64,000 nucleotides of DNA. Source: JAKPUX01 sp964436305 (GTDB lineage: Bacteria; Zhuqueibacterota; Zhuqueibacteria; Residuimicrobiales; Residuimicrobiaceae). This document shows positions 26,249-35,542 of this stretch, one piece after another. The stretch spans positions 62,001 through 126,000 of the forward strand of contig CAYTCI010000001.1 of NCBI GenBank assembly GCA_964436305.1, given 5' to 3'. The position numbers and the translations under genes are program-made. Positions within the stretch are counted from its first letter, which is position 1, and each line of letters opens with the position of its first letter. The notes below the pieces were generated by a model. The model did not search any database, was not told the DNA's origin, and saw nothing but the letters and a program-made list of their open reading frames with translations.

Positions 26249-27289
26249 TTACAAAGAATGGCGCAGGACGGTTTCGATCTGCTCACAGGCCTCCGCGACT
26301 GCTGCGTCATCGACGTCAAGGTGGGTGACGAGACGGACACGGGTGGGAGCGGTGGCGATGCAGAGCACACCTTTGTCTTTCAGTTTAACAACCAAATCAG
26401 GCGCATTTAATCCAGTTTTTCTCAGCTCAACGATGACTATATTGGTTTGCGCCGCTTCAAGATCGACCTCGATGGGAGGAAATTTGACGAAAGTCTCAGC
26501 AATTTGACGGGCGTGGCGGTGATCGATTGCCAGGCGCTCAATATGATGATCGAGGGCATAGAGGCCGGCTGCGGCGAGGAGACCGGCCTGGCGCATGCCG
26601 CCGCCCCACATTTTGCGGAAGCGGTGGGCGCGGTCGATAAACTCGGCGGTGCCCGTCAGCACCGAACCAACCGGAGCGCCCAGTCCCTTGGAGAGACAAA
26701 CCGAGATCGAATCGAATAGGCGGCCGTACTCCAGCAGGGGGATGCCGGTGGCGACATGGGCATTCCAGATGCGCGCCCCATCGAGGTGGAGGGCCAGTCC
26801 CTGCTTGCGTGTCAGGGCCGCAATCTTTTCGATTTCGGCGAAGGGAAAGATCGCCCCGCCGGCGCGGTTATGGGTGTTCTCGAGCATCACGAGGCGGGAT
26901 TGCGGGTTGTGATGGTCCGGCGGACGCAGGGCGGCTGCGATCTGCTCCGTGGTGATTGCGCCGCGCACACCTGGCAGGGGGCGGACCTGTACACCGGAAA
27001 GAGCGGCCGGCGCCCCGGCCTCATAGTTATAGATGTGGCCGTTCTCTTCACAATAGATCTCGTCCCCGGGTGAGGTATGGCTCTTGATCGCCAGCTGGTT
27101 GCTCTGGGTGCCGCTGCTGACATAAAGCGCCGCCTCCTTGCCGAAGAGGGCGGCGACCCGGGCTTGCAGCCGGTTGACGGTCGGATCTTCGCCAAAAACG
27201 TCATCGCCGACCTCGGCAGCGGCAATGGCCGCGCGCATTTCCGGGGTTGGTCTGGTCACGGTGTCGCTGCGCAAATCGATGCTTTTCAT
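26249..27289 (-). CDS. ltaE: Low-specificity L-threonine aldolase
   Basis: A 346-residue PLP enzyme splitting L-threonine/allo-threonine into glycine and acetaldehyde. The N-terminus 'IDLRSDTVTRPTPEMR' and 'EVGDDVFGEDPTVNRL' are diagnostic. PLP-binding Lys201 lies in 'VCLSKGLGAPVGS', and 'HLDGARIWNA' holds the cofactor Asp. The start codon overlaps the stop of the upstream endonuclease Q/UvrD gene by 4 bases (ATGA), so translation is probably coupled. The functional link between the two genes is not obvious. Confidence 0.93.
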   Translation of the reverse strand: MKSIDLRSDTVTRPTPEMRAAIAAAEVGDDVFGEDPTVNRLQARVAALFGKEAALYVSSGTQSNQLAIKSHTSPGDEIYCEENGHIYNYEAGAPAALSGVQVRPLPGVRGAITTEQIAAALRPPDHHNPQSRLVMLENTHNRAGGAIFPFAEIEKIAALTRKQGLALHLDGARIWNAHVATGIPLLEYGRLFDSISVCLSKGLGAPVGSVLTGTAEFIDRAHRFRKMWGGGMRQAGLLAAAGLYALDHHIERLAIDHRHARQIAETFVKFPPIEVDLEAAQTNIVIVELRKTGLNAPDLVVKLKDKGVLCIATAPTRVRLVTHLDVDDAAVAEACEQIETVLRHSL

Positions 27290-30282
27290 AGTGAATCCTG
27301 TTTGAAAAGGTTGAGTTGAGGGTTACTGCCGGCGCGCCGGCGCGGAGTGTGTCTCTGCAGCAGCTGCCTGCTGATGTCCTGGAGAAACCGCGAGGGGATC
27401 TGGGTATGGCGCTGGCCGCGCACCAGCCGCTGCCGCGCATGGGTCAGATAGAGCCGCTCACGGGCCCGGGTCATCCCGACATAGAAGAGCCGGCGTTCCT
27501 CCGCGATATCGCCGGTTGAGCCGAAGGCGAAGGGGAGGAGGTTCTCCTCACAGCCGATGATAAAGACTACCGGAAACTCGAGCCCCTTGGCGGCGTGCAG
27601 GGTAAGGATCTGGATGCGGTCGCCGCGCGGATCGAGGATCAGGGGTGAACTGGCCTCGGCGCCGCTGGCCGGGATCGCCTCAGCGCCATGGACGAGATCG
27701 GTGCGGTCCTGTTCATACTGATCGGCGATACGCTTGAAGGGCAGGCCGCTTTTACGCAGGACCTCCTCCAGGGGATCGGCGAGCAAACGGCTGCGCAGCA
27801 GGATGGCAAAATCGCCAAAGCTGCAGGCTCCGGCCTGTTCCGGGGCTGCCGAGCGGCTGTCCAGGGCGTAATGGCTCGTCCCCCCCATCAAGGATTCGAT
27901 CTGTTCGACGACGAAGAGCGCCTCCGCCAGGTCGGAGGCGGCGGCATGGAACTGGATCCTGAGATCCGACTGCAGATGCGGAATCAGCCTCTCTTCCGGC
28001 GCCGGTGCCGCGCCCTGGTGCAGCATCCCCGCTGATGCGGTCAGGATGGCCGGCGCGGAACGGTAATTCTCGCGCAGGACCAGGCGGCGTGCCGCCGGGA
28101 AATCGCTCTGCATGCGGGTGAAGAACTCCGGGCTTGCGCCGCGGAAGCCATAGATCGACTGGTCCGGGTCGCCGATGACACAGACATCCCGGGCGGGCAG
28201 GGCGAAGAGATGGAAGAGCTCATACTGTGCCGCATCGATATCCTGAAATTCATCGACAGCGATCACTTGCACCTGCGCGAGCAGCTGACGGCGGAGTCCG
28301 GCGTCAAAACGGAGGAGGCGCACCGGCAAGGCGATCAGGTCGTCAAAATCAACGGCATTCCATTCTACCAGCAGGTTTTCAAAGGTGCGGAAAAGGGTGA
28401 GAAAATTGGCCGGTACCGTACGGGCGATCTCCTCCGGCAGGCTATCCGGGGTATAGAGCAGCCCCTTGAGGGTGGCGATCCGCTGCAGGGCGGTGGCGCT
28501 GAGGCGTTCGCCGCTGCGTTCCATGACGGCTTGGCGAAACGCGCCGTCGGATTCCGGATCGATGAGGCGGAAGCCGGCGGAGCGGCCGAAGAAGGTGCCG
28601 GCTCTCTCCAGAAGTTCTATACCGAAGCTGTGAAAGGTGCGGATGCGCAGTCGGGCGGCTTTCTCCGCGCCGATCCGTTCGGTCAGGCGAACCTGCATCT
28701 CGCGGGCGGCCTTGCGCGTGAAGGTGATCGCGAGGATCTCCTCGGGCCGGGCGAAATCCTCCTCAAGCAGGCTGGCGATGCGCCGGGTCAGGGTCCGGGT
28801 TTTGCCGGTGCCCGGGCCGGCCTGGATGATCAGGGGGGCGCCGCGATGGCGGACCGCTTCGCGCTGGACGGGATTGAGGCCCCAGGGATCGGCGGCTGGT
28901 TCAGCGGCACGGGAGAATGTGGCGGGCCGGGCGGGCGGCGTCGCCGGTGCAGACGCAAGCGCGGGCGCGCTGCGGGGGGCGGTGGCCGGGGCAAAGAGGG
29001 CCGCTTGCCGCAGCCAGTGCGCGCGCTCTTCAGGGTTGAACAGGGCGATATGGCCATACTCGCCATCATAGCCGGGGTGCGCGTCGACCTCGCCGCTGCG
29101 CATCCGGCGGACGGCCTCGGCCGCCATCGGTCCGGCGGCACGCTCGAGGTCGGCGAGCGGCAGATCCATCAGGATCGCGAGTTCGGGACCGAGGTCGCGC
29201 AAGAGAGCCTGATACAATCCCTGCACTTTTTTGGTCGCCGGACCGGCATCGAGGACCTCGCCGAGCAGCTCCGGCAGGGGGATCAGACTGTGGAAGGGCC
29301 TGGCCTCCGGCGGCCGATAGCCTTCGGGCCGGTCGGCCAGCTGCTGAACACGGTAACTGACACCGAGGGTGGCCGGCTTGCCGCATACCGGACAAAGTCC
29401 ACCACGGCTCAGGGTCTCGGCGGGGCGCATCATCCGGCTGCACTTGCGGTGGCCGTCCATGTGGTATTTGCCCTCTTCGGGGAAGAACTCGATGGTGCCG
29501 GCAAAATCCTGGCGTTCATGATCGCTGAGCGCGGCGAAGATCGCCGGATAGGAGAGTTCGGTGTCGAAGAGATTGGCCTCGCGGGCGAGTTTTTCCGGAG
29601 AATGGGCGTCGGAATTGGAGACCAGGTGGAGGCCATCGAGCTGCGAGAGGCGCCAGTTCATCGGCGGGTCGGAGGAGAGGCCGGTTTCAACGGCGAAGAG
29701 ATGCGGCGTCAGATCGCCGAAGCACTCTGCGAGCGAATCGAATCCGGACTGCGATCCGAGCGCCGAGAACCAGGGGGTCCAGATGTGCGCCGGAATCAGA
29801 CGTGCGCCGGGATCGGTCTCGAGGACAATCTCGAGCAGATCGCGGGCATCGAGGCCGAGAATAGGCCGGCCGTCGGAGCGAATGTTGCCGATGCGCTCGA
29901 GGCGCTGCTGGAAGCGGGCGACGGCGTCGAAAGAGGGCAAAAAGACCACATTGTGGACCTTGCGCACCACTCCCTCTTTTTTGTAGATGCTGCTGATCTC
30001 ACCGGAAAGGATGAAAAAGGTCTCACGGCGGCAGGCAGCGGGCACGGCCCCGGCCTGGCCGGCCGCACGCTCCGGGTTGAGGACGAAGAGGCCTTCGGTG
30101 TTGCTGGCGGGAAGCAGGGCCGCGCGCAGCTCTTCGAGCCAGGCGGGATGGGTCAGATCGCCGGTGGCGATGACCTGCAGGCCCTTGAGCTGGCCCCAAC
30201 GCCATAGCTGCTCCGGGACCAGCTGGCTGCTGGTCGCCCGGGAATAACGGGAATGGATATGAAGATCGGCGATGAACCTCAT
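27286..30282 (-). CDS. Endonuclease Q-like PHP domain fused to UvrD/PcrA-type helicase
   Basis: A 998-residue protein. Residues 1-~400 are an endonuclease Q-like PHP metallo-nuclease: 'ADLHIHSRYSRATS', 'ATGDLTHPAW', 'VHNVVFLPS', 'IPAHIWTPWF' and 'SNSDAHSP'. A zinc-finger region follows (HRKCSR...CPVCGKPATLGV). Residues ~470-998 are an SF1A helicase: Q-motif 'LNPVQREAV', Walker A 'GPGTGKTRT', 'AVDEFQDID', 'GDPDQSIYGFRGA', 'HAAKGLEFPVVF' and 'FYVGMTRARERLYL'. EndoQ cuts 5' of deaminated bases and abasic sites, so the fusion suggests a nick-and-unwind repair enzyme. The ATG at 30282 (MRFIADLHIH) is chosen because homology starts there and a good promoter lies just upstream, within the longer open frame. 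Confidence 0.85.
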   Translation of the reverse strand: MRFIADLHIHSRYSRATSSQLVPEQLWRWGQLKGLQVIATGDLTHPAWLEELRAALLPASNTEGLFVLNPERAAGQAGAVPAACRRETFFILSGEISSIYKKEGVVRKVHNVVFLPSFDAVARFQQRLERIGNIRSDGRPILGLDARDLLEIVLETDPGARLIPAHIWTPWFSALGSQSGFDSLAECFGDLTPHLFAVETGLSSDPPMNWRLSQLDGLHLVSNSDAHSPEKLAREANLFDTELSYPAIFAALSDHERQDFAGTIEFFPEEGKYHMDGHRKCSRMMRPAETLSRGGLCPVCGKPATLGVSYRVQQLADRPEGYRPPEARPFHSLIPLPELLGEVLDAGPATKKVQGLYQALLRDLGPELAILMDLPLADLERAAGPMAAEAVRRMRSGEVDAHPGYDGEYGHIALFNPEERAHWLRQAALFAPATAPRSAPALASAPATPPARPATFSRAAEPAADPWGLNPVQREAVRHRGAPLIIQAGPGTGKTRTLTRRIASLLEEDFARPEEILAITFTRKAAREMQVRLTERIGAEKAARLRIRTFHSFGIELLERAGTFFGRSAGFRLIDPESDGAFRQAVMERSGERLSATALQRIATLKGLLYTPDSLPEEIARTVPANFLTLFRTFENLLVEWNAVDFDDLIALPVRLLRFDAGLRRQLLAQVQVIAVDEFQDIDAAQYELFHLFALPARDVCVIGDPDQSIYGFRGASPEFFTRMQSDFPAARRLVLRENYRSAPAILTASAGMLHQGAAPAPEERLIPHLQSDLRIQFHAAASDLAEALFVVEQIESLMGGTSHYALDSRSAAPEQAGACSFGDFAILLRSRLLADPLEEVLRKSGLPFKRIADQYEQDRTDLVHGAEAIPASGAEASSPLILDPRGDRIQILTLHAAKGLEFPVVFIIGCEENLLPFAFGSTGDIAEERRLFYVGMTRARERLYLTHARQRLVRGQRHTQIPSRFLQDISRQLLQRHTPRRRAGSNPQLNLFKQDSL

Positions 30283-30337
30283 GGAGCCGGGGGCCTCTGC
30301 GGATTGGTACGGATAGACGGCAGGAACGAGATGCCCT

Positions 30338-30366
30338 AATATACGCATTTTCAGGCAAAGTGCCAA
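30338..30366 (-). promoter_or_regulatory. Candidate promoter for the EndoQ-UvrD / ltaE unit
   Basis: On the minus strand: TTGGCA (30366-30361), 17-base spacer, TATATT (30343-30338). Each hexamer has 5 of 6 matches to the sigma-70 consensus. The predicted leader to the ATG at 30282 is about 50 bases, which supports that start over codons further upstream. Confidence 0.6.
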
Positions 30367-30659
30367 CCCTTTTGACGGCGGGAGCGCGAGCGGTCGCGGA
30401 TTGCGCCAGAGCGGCACAAGGGCGCTGCTGCGCGGACGGGTGGGAGTGGGGCGGTGAAAAGGGAGGGCGGCGCATCGCCGGTAAGTTGGTCTTTCAAAAA
30501 AACGGCAGACCATTCTGTGCAAAAGGAGGCCCTGACTACCGATTTCAGGCCACGTGCCCGGGGTATCACTCCCCTTTTACCCGGATCAGGATCACGAGGC
30601 GGGTGGTTGTTTTTGTGTGAAGAATAACCATTTTATAGCACTTATCAATTAGAATAAAC

Positions 30660-30688
30660 TTGCATATTTTTAATTTTAATATTATTTT
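30660..30688 (+). promoter_or_regulatory. Candidate promoter for phoH inside the AT-rich block
   Basis: TTGCAT (30660-30665), 17 bases, TATTTT (30683-30688), about 34 bases before the start codon. The whole block is AT-rich, so chance matches are likely. The identical TTGCAT hexamer occurs in two other candidates of this window. Confidence 0.35.
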
Positions 30689-30721
30689 ATCCTGCAAAAG
30701 GAGTAGGCTGAGGAGGAGGCG

Positions 30722-32038
30722 TTGAAGAAGACTTTTGTCCTTGATACCAACGTTATTCTGCATGATTCCGGCTGCATCTTTTTTTTCCAGGAAAACGACA
30801 TCGTCATCCCGATCACCGTCATTGAAGAGATCGATGCCTTCAAGCGGGGTCAGGATCTGATCAATTACCATGCACGCGAGTTCGTCCGCCTGCTCGATAC
30901 CTTCCCGGGCGACGCCCTGGTGAAGGGAGGGGTGAGCCTCGGCGAGGGGCGGGGCCATATTTCCATCCTCACGATTTTTGATGAAGAGCCGGAGATCCAT
31001 CGCGCCTTTCTCGAGCAAACCCCCGACAACCGCATCCTCAGCGCCGCCCTCTTTCTCCACAAATCCGGCCGCACCGCGCAGGTAATCCTGGTCAGCAAGG
31101 ATGTCAATCTGCGTCTCAAGGCCCGCGCCCTCGGGCTGGAATCCCAGGACTACACCACCGACAAGATCAAGGATATCGACAAGCTTTACCGCGGCAAGCG
31201 GCTGATCGAGGAGGTCAATCCGGAGATCATCAACCGCTTGTTCTCCGCTCCCTATGAGGTCCCTGCCGCCGAGGCCGAGATAGAAGCTCCCGTCGCCAAC
31301 GAATACTTCATTCTGCGCAATGCCAGCAAATCGGTCCTGGCCTGCTGCAATCCGCACACCCAGATGCTGGAGCGTGTCGAAAAGCTGCAGGCCTACGGGA
31401 TCACGCCGCGCAACGCCGAGCAATCCTTCGCCCTGCATGCCTTGCTCAATCCCGCGGTGCCGCTGGTGACGCTGAGCGGCAAGGCGGGAACCGGCAAGAC
31501 CCTGCTGACGCTGGCGGCGGCCCTCGAGCGGCGAAAGGAGTACCGGCAGATCTTTCTGGCGCGGCCGGTGGTCGCCCTGTCGAACAAGGATCTTGGCTAC
31601 CTGCCCGGGGACATCGAATCCAAGCTCGATCCCTATATGCAGCCCCTTTACGACAATCTCGGTGTCATCCGCAATCAGTTCAAGGAGAGCGATGAGCGGG
31701 CGCAGCGCATCGGCGAAATGCTCGAGAGCGGCAAGCTGGAGATCGCCCCTCTTGCCTATATCCGCGGACGCAGCCTGGACCACATCTATTTCATCGTCGA
31801 CGAGGCGCAGAATCTGACGCCGCATGAGGTCAAGACCATCATCACCCGGGCCGGCGAGGGCACCAAGGTGGTCTTTACCGGCGATCCCTCGCAGATCGAC
31901 ACCCCCTATCTGGACAGCCGGTCGACCGGTCTGAACTATCTGATCAACCGCATGCAGGGTCAGGCGATGTATGCGCATGTCACCCTGGAGAAGGGCGAAC
32001 GCTCTCCGCTGGCGGAACTGGCGAGCGATCTGCTCTAA
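30722..32038 (+). CDS. PIN-domain / PhoH-like ATPase (YlaK type)
   Basis: A 438-residue cytoplasmic protein: N-terminal PIN nuclease fold (residues 1-~130; acidic residues in 'VLDTNVILHD' and 'VIEEIDAFK') and C-terminal PhoH ATPase with Walker A 'LSGKAGTGKTLLTLAAAL' and Walker B 'FIVDEAQNLTPHE', plus 'VFTGDPSQID'. PIN-PhoH proteins act as RNA helicase-nucleases. Translation is set at TTG 30722, because homology starts with that codon and GAGGAGG (30711-30717) is at the right distance. No ATG is near. It stands alone, and I see no clear terminator after it. Confidence 0.9.
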   Translation: MKKTFVLDTNVILHDSGCIFFFQENDIVIPITVIEEIDAFKRGQDLINYHAREFVRLLDTFPGDALVKGGVSLGEGRGHISILTIFDEEPEIHRAFLEQTPDNRILSAALFLHKSGRTAQVILVSKDVNLRLKARALGLESQDYTTDKIKDIDKLYRGKRLIEEVNPEIINRLFSAPYEVPAAEAEIEAPVANEYFILRNASKSVLACCNPHTQMLERVEKLQAYGITPRNAEQSFALHALLNPAVPLVTLSGKAGTGKTLLTLAAALERRKEYRQIFLARPVVALSNKDLGYLPGDIESKLDPYMQPLYDNLGVIRNQFKESDERAQRIGEMLESGKLEIAPLAYIRGRSLDHIYFIVDEAQNLTPHEVKTIITRAGEGTKVVFTGDPSQIDTPYLDSRSTGLNYLINRMQGQAMYAHVTLEKGERSPLAELASDLL

Positions 32039-32046
32039 CAAAAGTA

Positions 32047-32075
32047 TTGACTTTGTGGGGGAAAAGTGGTAGACT
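32047..32075 (+). promoter_or_regulatory. Candidate promoter of the first TonB-receptor operon
   Basis: TTGACT (32047-32052), exactly 17 bases, TAGACT (32070-32075). It is among the best sigma-70-like matches in the window, directly downstream of phoH. It would drive the receptor, its partner, the PorV-like protein, the IPT lipoprotein and the three-module binding protein. Confidence 0.55.
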
Positions 32076-32081
32076 ATAAAC

Positions 32082-32106
32082 ATGACCAGTTTTTCCGGCC
32101 GGTCAT
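32082..32106. promoter_or_regulatory. Inverted repeat at the predicted transcription start (possible operator)
   Basis: ATGACC (32082-32087) and GGTCAT (32101-32106) are exact inverted arms with a 13-base centre, placed over the expected start site of the 32047 promoter. That is where a repressor or an early RNA hairpin would act. Six-base arms can arise by chance. Confidence 0.35.
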
Positions 32107-32354
32107 CAGGCCTACAATGAAAATCTGCTCTAAGCCATGAATAACCGTCTAATTTCCTCTGCAGACGGGGGTAACCAGGATGTGCTCACCATGCCTCTGC
32201 CAGAGCAGCCTCCCTTTTCGAGAACCATCCAGCGGCACGGGGGCCTGTTTTGCAGCGGTTCATCTCATCCCCGCCATCGCACCCCCTGCGGAGCGACCTT
32301 TCTTCAGTATACCCTCAACTCACGCTACGTTCCCAAATAGAGGAGAAATCCGTT

Positions 32355-35300
32355 ATGAAGCTTCGTCGGCTACTGGTTTTGTTGCTGGTTCTCGGTTCCG
32401 TGACCGTTGTGCTGGCGGGAACGACCGGCAAGATCGCCGGCTCGATCACCGATTCCGCCACGGGTCAGGGGCTGCCCGGCGCCAATGTCCTGGTCAAGGG
32501 CACGAGCTATGGCGCGGTCACCGATCTGAACGGTCACTATACCATCCTTAACGTGCCGCCGGGAACCTATGATCTGCAGATCTCCTTCATCGGTTTCAGC
32601 GCGGTCACGGTTACCGATGTCAAGGTGAACATTGATCTGACCACCACCCAGAATGTCAAGCTGCGCGAGCAGTCGCTGGTGGGGGAGGAGATCACAGTGC
32701 GCGCCGAGCGGCCGGTGATCCAGAAGGACCTGGCCGCCAGCGAGCTGCAGGTGACCTCCGACCAGATCAAGAATCTGCCGATCTCTTCGGTGGGCGAGGC
32801 CATCGGCATCCAGGCCGGTGTCACCTCCGGCCTCTCGATCCGCGGCAGTGGCTCGGATGAAGCCCTCTTCATGGTCGACGGTATCTCGCTGCGCGATGAA
32901 CGCGACAATACCCCGATCGCCAAAGTCCCCTTGAGCGCGGTCAAGCAGGTCTCGGTGCAGGCCGGCGGCTTCGGGGCCGAGTACAATAACGTCCGTTCGG
33001 GTCTGGTCAACGTCGTCACCCGCGAGGGCGATTCCCGCGGTCTGAGCGGCACCCTCACCCTGCGCACCAACTACCAGCCCTGGCAGTCCGGCAAAAGCTA
33101 TCTGAAAAAGTATTTCGGCGATGTCTCCCCCTTCGGCGCCGACTCTTACTGGCTGCGTCCCTATCTGGATGATGCCGTCGCCTGGACGGGCACCAAAAAC
33201 GGCGCCTGGGATCCCTACACCCGCCGGCAGTATCCGGAGTTTGACGGCTGGAATGCCGTCTCGCAGACCTCGCTGACCGATGACGACCCGACCAACGATG
33301 TTACCCCGGAAGCGGCCCAGACCATCTTCAAGTGGCAGCATCGCAAGCAGGGCGACATCACCAAGCCCGACTACCTGGCCGATTTCGGTTTCGGCGGCCC
33401 GGTGCCGCTCATCGGCAAAAAACTCGGCAACCTGCGCTTCTTCATCTCCGGGCGCCAGGAGAGCGAGCAGTACCTTTTTGAGATGTCCCGCAAGGATCTG
33501 CTCGACAAGAGCACCCTGCTGCGCCTCGGCGCCGACATCACCCCCTCGATGAAGCTCTCGCTGAGCGGTCTCTACGGCGAAACCTACGGCACCAACTACA
33601 GCCTCTCGGGCGGCACCTCAATCATGAGCAGCCCCGAGGACATCGCGGACCAGATGGCGTCGGCGGGATTCACGGTGCCGACGCGTATCTACACCGACAT
33701 CTACTTCTCGCCGACTTCGCGGTTTTACTCGACCTTTTCCTCCAAATTGACCCACTTTATTAACAAGAGCACCTACTACGATCTTCAGCTCAAGTATTCA
33801 CAGAAAAAATACTTCACCAATCCCGGACGCTTCCGTGAGGCCGCGGCCAAATACGAGATCGTTCCCGGCTATTTCGTCGATGAGGCCCCCTTCGGCTTCA
33901 GCACGACGCCGGTCTATGGCATCGACGGCGATTTTATGATGGGCGGCGCCGTCGGCGTCTCCCGCGACTATAGCAAATACCGCACCTACAGCGGCAAGCT
34001 CGACATGGTCAGCCAGGTCAATCGCCGCAACCAGATCAAGAGCGGTGTTGAGTTTGTCATGGACGACTATGAACTCTCCTACGGCGCCTACAATGCCTAT
34101 TTGCCCGAGGGCAACTTTTGGAACGACGTCCAGCAGAAGCCGATCCGCGGCAACGTCTACCTGCTCGACAAGCTGGAATACGAGGGTTTCATCGCCACCG
34201 TCGGCGCCAACCTCGATTATTACACCCCCAACAGCCAGTGGTATAACGTGGCCACCTACGACCGCACCTTTTTCGGCCAGGGTTATTCCAGCGATCTCGA
34301 TGCCAAATACAAGTCCAAGGATGTCAAACCCCGCTGGATCCTCAGCCCGCGTATGAGCATCTCGCATCCGATCACGGAGAATTCCAAGCTCTACTTCAAC
34401 TATGGCCATTACCGCCAGATCCCGAACTCGGAGAGCCTCTACCGGGTTCAGCGCACCGGCATCAACGCCCTGAGCCGCTATGGCGATCCGACGGTGCCCT
34501 TTGAGAAAACGGTCGCCTACGAACTGGGTTACGACCACGCGCTCTTTAACAATTTCCTGCTGCACATGGCCGCCTATTACAAGGATATCACCGACCAGGC
34601 CTATTCGGTCCGCTACATCAGCTACGACGGCAAGGTCAATTATTACAAGAACACCAACAACTCCTACGAGGATATCCGCGGCTTTGAAGTGGATCTCTCC
34701 CGGACGATGGGGCGGTGGCTGGTCGGCGACGTCAACTATGAGTATCGCGTCGAGACCTCCGGTTATTTCGGCCGCGCCTACCAGTACGAGGATCCTGCAG
34801 CGCAGCGTGAATACAACAAGAGCAACCCGGTGCAGTCCAAACCGCGGCCGCGCCCGCGGGTCAAGGCTTACCTGGACTTCAATACCCCCTCCGATTTTGG
34901 CGCGATCCTTGGCGATTGGCACTTTACCACCACCGCGCAGTGGATCGCCGGCTACTGGATGACCTGGAATCCTCAGGACATCGCCGGCATCAGCCTCAAT
35001 ACCCAGTACAAGGATTGGTATGGCCTGAACCTCAAACTCTCCAAGACCGTCGGCCTCGGCCCGGTCGAGCTCAAGGGCTTCGTTGACGTGTACAATGCCA
35101 TCAACTACAAGTACCTCTCCGGCAGTGCCCACGTCGACATTTACGATTACAACTATTACATGAAATCGCTCCATCTGCCTCAATCCGTTGCCCGTCATCT
35201 CGGCTACAACAACATCCCCGGCAGCGACCGGCCGGGCGATTACCGCAATGACGATGTCGAATTTGTGCCAATGGAATGGGTTGCCGATGTCAATACGATC

Positions 35301-35510
35301 ACCGCGCCGAGCTCCCGGGCCGTCTATTATGAGGGGCCCTCGGGGCGCTATATGCAGTATGTCGACGGCCAGTGGCAGAAGGTCGCCGACGGCAAGATCA
35401 AGAAGATTCTTGACGACAAGGCCTACATCGATATGCCGAACCAGACCTTTCTCAATTTCTTCAATCCGCGGCAGATCTTCTTCGGCATCACGCTGAATTA
35501 TAATTTTTAA
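32355..35510 (+). CDS. TonB-dependent outer-membrane receptor A (CarboxypepD-regulatory-like N-terminus)
   Basis: A 1051-residue receptor. The ATG at 32355 has GAGGAG at 32340-32345; the frame is open upstream but without support. Signal peptide ~1-20. Residues ~22-105 are a carboxypeptidase-regulatory-like Ig fold ('GTTGKIAGSITDSATGQGLPG', 'LNVPPGTYDLQIS'), as in SusC-type receptors. The plug at ~110-225 has 'LSIRGSGSDEALFMVDG' and 'GLVNVVTREG'. The rest is a 22-strand barrel ending in 'GITLNYNF' with terminal Phe. Such receptors import large ligands (glycans, cobalamin, siderophores) using TonB energy. It is followed 32 bases later by a T9SS-sorted partner rather than susD. It is paralogous to the receptors at 42827 and 48102 but the most divergent of the three. 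Confidence 0.88.
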   Translation: MKLRRLLVLLLVLGSVTVVLAGTTGKIAGSITDSATGQGLPGANVLVKGTSYGAVTDLNGHYTILNVPPGTYDLQISFIGFSAVTVTDVKVNIDLTTTQNVKLREQSLVGEEITVRAERPVIQKDLAASELQVTSDQIKNLPISSVGEAIGIQAGVTSGLSIRGSGSDEALFMVDGISLRDERDNTPIAKVPLSAVKQVSVQAGGFGAEYNNVRSGLVNVVTREGDSRGLSGTLTLRTNYQPWQSGKSYLKKYFGDVSPFGADSYWLRPYLDDAVAWTGTKNGAWDPYTRRQYPEFDGWNAVSQTSLTDDDPTNDVTPEAAQTIFKWQHRKQGDITKPDYLADFGFGGPVPLIGKKLGNLRFFISGRQESEQYLFEMSRKDLLDKSTLLRLGADITPSMKLSLSGLYGETYGTNYSLSGGTSIMSSPEDIADQMASAGFTVPTRIYTDIYFSPTSRFYSTFSSKLTHFINKSTYYDLQLKYSQKKYFTNPGRFREAAAKYEIVPGYFVDEAPFGFSTTPVYGIDGDFMMGGAVGVSRDYSKYRTYSGKLDMVSQVNRRNQIKSGVEFVMDDYELSYGAYNAYLPEGNFWNDVQQKPIRGNVYLLDKLEYEGFIATVGANLDYYTPNSQWYNVATYDRTFFGQGYSSDLDAKYKSKDVKPRWILSPRMSISHPITENSKLYFNYGHYRQIPNSESLYRVQRTGINALSRYGDPTVPFEKTVAYELGYDHALFNNFLLHMAAYYKDITDQAYSVRYISYDGKVNYYKNTNNSYEDIRGFEVDLSRTMGRWLVGDVNYEYRVETSGYFGRAYQYEDPAAQREYNKSNPVQSKPRPRPRVKAYLDFNTPSDFGAILGDWHFTTTAQWIAGYWMTWNPQDIAGISLNTQYKDWYGLNLKLSKTVGLGPVELKGFVDVYNAINYKYLSGSAHVDIYDYNYYMKSLHLPQSVARHLGYNNIPGSDRPGDYRNDDVEFVPMEWVADVNTITAPSSRAVYYEGPSGRYMQYVDGQWQKVADGKIKKILDDKAYIDMPNQTFLNFFNPRQIFFGITLNYNF

Positions 35511-35542
35511 TTTTCTCATCCCCTAATCGAGAAGGAACGGAT

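Larger units (their letters stand above)
30283..30721. other. Intergenic region between divergent helicase and phoH genes (439 bases)
   Basis: It carries the minus-strand promoter candidate at 30338-30366 and a strikingly AT-rich block at about 30615-30700, in otherwise GC-rich DNA, just before phoH. The middle (30370-30600) is GC-rich. I see no convincing reading frame or structured RNA in it. Confidence 0.6.
32039..32354. other. Leader/intergenic region before the first TonB receptor (316 bases)
   Basis: It contains the promoter candidate at 32047-32075 and the inverted repeat at 32082-32106. About 250 bases of GC-rich leader precede the receptor start. Small frames in this leader lack ribosome sites and protein-like composition, and I do not call them. 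A long leader could hold an RNA regulatory element, but I recognise none. Confidence 0.55.

Noticed and set aside
28210..30207. A 665-codon open frame on the plus strand
   Set aside because: It is antisense to the EndoQ-UvrD gene, which has complete nuclease and helicase motifs. The plus-strand translation shows only low-complexity Gly/Glu/Ala.
30566..32083. A 505-codon open frame antisense to phoH
   Set aside because: No recognisable domain, and it covers the PIN-PhoH gene exactly. It is a shadow of codon bias.
32137..32340. Small frame (67 codons) in the leader of the first receptor operon
   Set aside because: No ribosome site and a composition unlike the neighbouring proteins. A leader peptide is possible but unsupported.
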